Below, one piece after another: positions 45,348 through 45,978 of a DNA stretch of 45,978 nucleotides (positions are counted from its first letter, which is position 1; each line of letters starts with the position of its first letter). The position numbers were made by a program, and so were the translations under genes. Below the pieces are notes generated by a model. It was not told the DNA's origin. It was given only the letters and a program-made list of their open reading frames with translations, and ran no database searches. This DNA is from Streptococcus lactarius (GTDB taxonomy: Bacteria; Bacillota; Bacilli; Lactobacillales; Streptococcaceae), in NCBI RefSeq assembly GCF_016642265.1, contig NZ_MRXX01000003.1:18540-64517 (forward strand), given 5' to 3'.

Positions 45348-45377
45348 ATGAGTTCCTCCTAACCTCTATCTTCATTT

Positions 45378-45386
45378 ATTATAGCA
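45378..45386 (-). promoter_or_regulatory. Promoter of the DUF1827 gene
   Basis: Minus-strand TGC followed by TATAAT (45378-45383), an extended -10. Confidence 0.65.
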
Positions 45387-45417
45387 CTTTTTTATGGTTT
45401 ACGAAAGAAGAAGTTTC

Positions 45418-45867
45418 TTAGTTTTTGTGGGAAATTTTCCATTGCTTGATACCCCATTTATGACTGCCACGTTTGAGTTTTTCCATCGCTTCATCAATTG
45501 GAAACCAAGAGAGATTGTTAAAATCTTCCAGAGGTTTTTGAGCTTCTGTATAATCTACCACCTCATAAATATAGGCTGGATTGTAGTAGTAGGTATCCCG
45601 GTGACTTGAATAGAAATACTCGTCCGCTTGGCCATAATACTCCCCTAAAACAGCGGTAAAACCTAGTTCTTCAATCAGTTCTCGCTTCAGAGCTTCTAGG
45701 TGGTTTTCGCCAGCTTCAATCTCTCCACCTGGTAAGAACCAAGCACCATTTGGGGCTTGAACGAGGATGATTTGGTCTTTGGTTTGATTGGGGATAACAG
45801 CGTAGACGCCGTAACGATTGACGTAGGTTACATCTTCTTTTTTTTCACCAAAACTTGGTATGGTCAT
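45418..45867 (-). CDS. NUDIX hydrolase
   Basis: 149 residues. Nudix box GGEIEAGENHLEALKREL followed by IEELGF fits GX5EX7REUXEEXGU (about residues 47-69). The N-terminus (VNRYGVYAVIPN) and the LSWFPIDEAMEKL segment are usual for MutT-like or ADP-ribose-type hydrolases. The substrate is not determinable. A weak GAGAAAA ribosome site. Confidence 0.9.
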   Translation of the reverse strand: MTIPSFGEKKEDVTYVNRYGVYAVIPNQTKDQIILVQAPNGAWFLPGGEIEAGENHLEALKRELIEELGFTAVLGEYYGQADEYFYSSHRDTYYYNPAYIYEVVDYTEAQKPLEDFNNLSWFPIDEAMEKLKRGSHKWGIKQWKISHKN

Positions 45868-45894
45868 GGTTTTCTCTTTTCTTCATTTTTCATC

Positions 45895-45903
45895 ATTATA
45901 ACA
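45895..45903 (-). promoter_or_regulatory. Promoter of the NUDIX gene
   Basis: Minus-strand TGT followed by TATAAT (45895-45900), an extended -10. Confidence 0.6.
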
Positions 45904-45940
45904 TATTTTTAAACAAAAATCTGGAGGAAGGAAAAAAAGA

Positions 45941-45978
45941 GAGTGGGACAGAAATCGGTCATTCGTTAGAATTCGATT
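45941..45978. repeat. Head of another repeat copy, cut by the window end
   Basis: 38 bases starting GAGTGGGACAGAAATCGG match 44347-44384 with two substitutions; the copy continues outside the window. Confidence 0.85.

Overview
This window is chromosomal DNA of a viridans-group Streptococcus, probably of the sanguinis/parasanguinis/mitis type. The evidence is the gene order (murD-murG-divIB-ftsA-ftsZ-ylmE-sepF-ylmG-ylmH-divIVA-ileS; typA-DUF3165-murD; yqeG-yqeH-yhbY-nadD-yqeK-rsfS), a competence-type cin-box in front of the prepilin peptidase gene, a SepM-type peptidase, and many extended -10 promoters (TGnTATAAT). I see no rRNA, tRNA, CRISPR array, prophage or intact insertion sequence. The species cannot be fixed from sequence reading alone.

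Layout. 1-2200: tail of a dispersed hairpin repeat, a CNNM/CorC-type membrane protein, and a convergent TVP38 membrane protein. 2350-8725: a ribosome-assembly/NAD operon (yqeG, yqeH, yhbY, nadD, yqeK, a cysteine hydrolase, rsfS, a methyltransferase, tmcAL), interrupted between yqeH and yhbY by a compact three-hairpin element. 8795-9561: yebC. 9614-12357 (minus): a DNA-damage cassette made of a cleavable HTH/S24 repressor, a Y-family polymerase and two small proteins, with a palindromic operator in front. 12517-15688: asnA, then rsmD-coaD-sepM. 15751-17147: two unrecognised membrane or anchored proteins, the second strikingly AT-rich. 17248-22836: an extracytoplasmic methionine-repair locus (ccdA, a methionine-rich MXKDX-type lipoprotein, a second three-hairpin element, a thioredoxin-like lipoprotein, membrane-anchored msrAB) followed by a YesN/LytS-type two-component system. 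22972-25150: yutD, rlmN, vanZ-like. 25188-26765: a lone trpB under a tryptophan T-box. 26772-29187: prepilin peptidase (minus), yqgQ, a cysteine-less rhodanese, a small membrane protein, rsuA (minus). 29366-41287: typA, DUF3165 and the division/cell-wall cluster. 41288-44328: T-box and ileS. 44345-45978: a complete repeat copy, a GNAT gene, DUF1827 and NUDIX genes (minus), and the head of another repeat copy cut by the window end.

How the parts work together. Most genes are core housekeeping: ribosome maturation (YqeH, YhbY, RsfS, RsmD, RlmN, RsuA, TypA), septal growth (MurD, MurG, DivIB, FtsA, FtsZ, SepF, DivIVA) and cofactor synthesis (NadD, CoaD). The most interesting accessory unit is 17248-22836. 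There CcdA would pass electrons across the membrane to a thioredoxin-like lipoprotein, which would recycle surface MsrAB. Inside the same locus lies a lipoprotein whose mature part is about 17% methionine in pentads, so it could be a sacrificial oxidant sink regenerated by MsrAB, or a metal-binding protein. Two intergenic elements (4072-4224 and 18362-18499) differ in sequence but share one plan: a 10-bp closing stem, an internal loop, a second 5-6 bp stem, and three hairpins. They may be members of one mobile or regulatory family.
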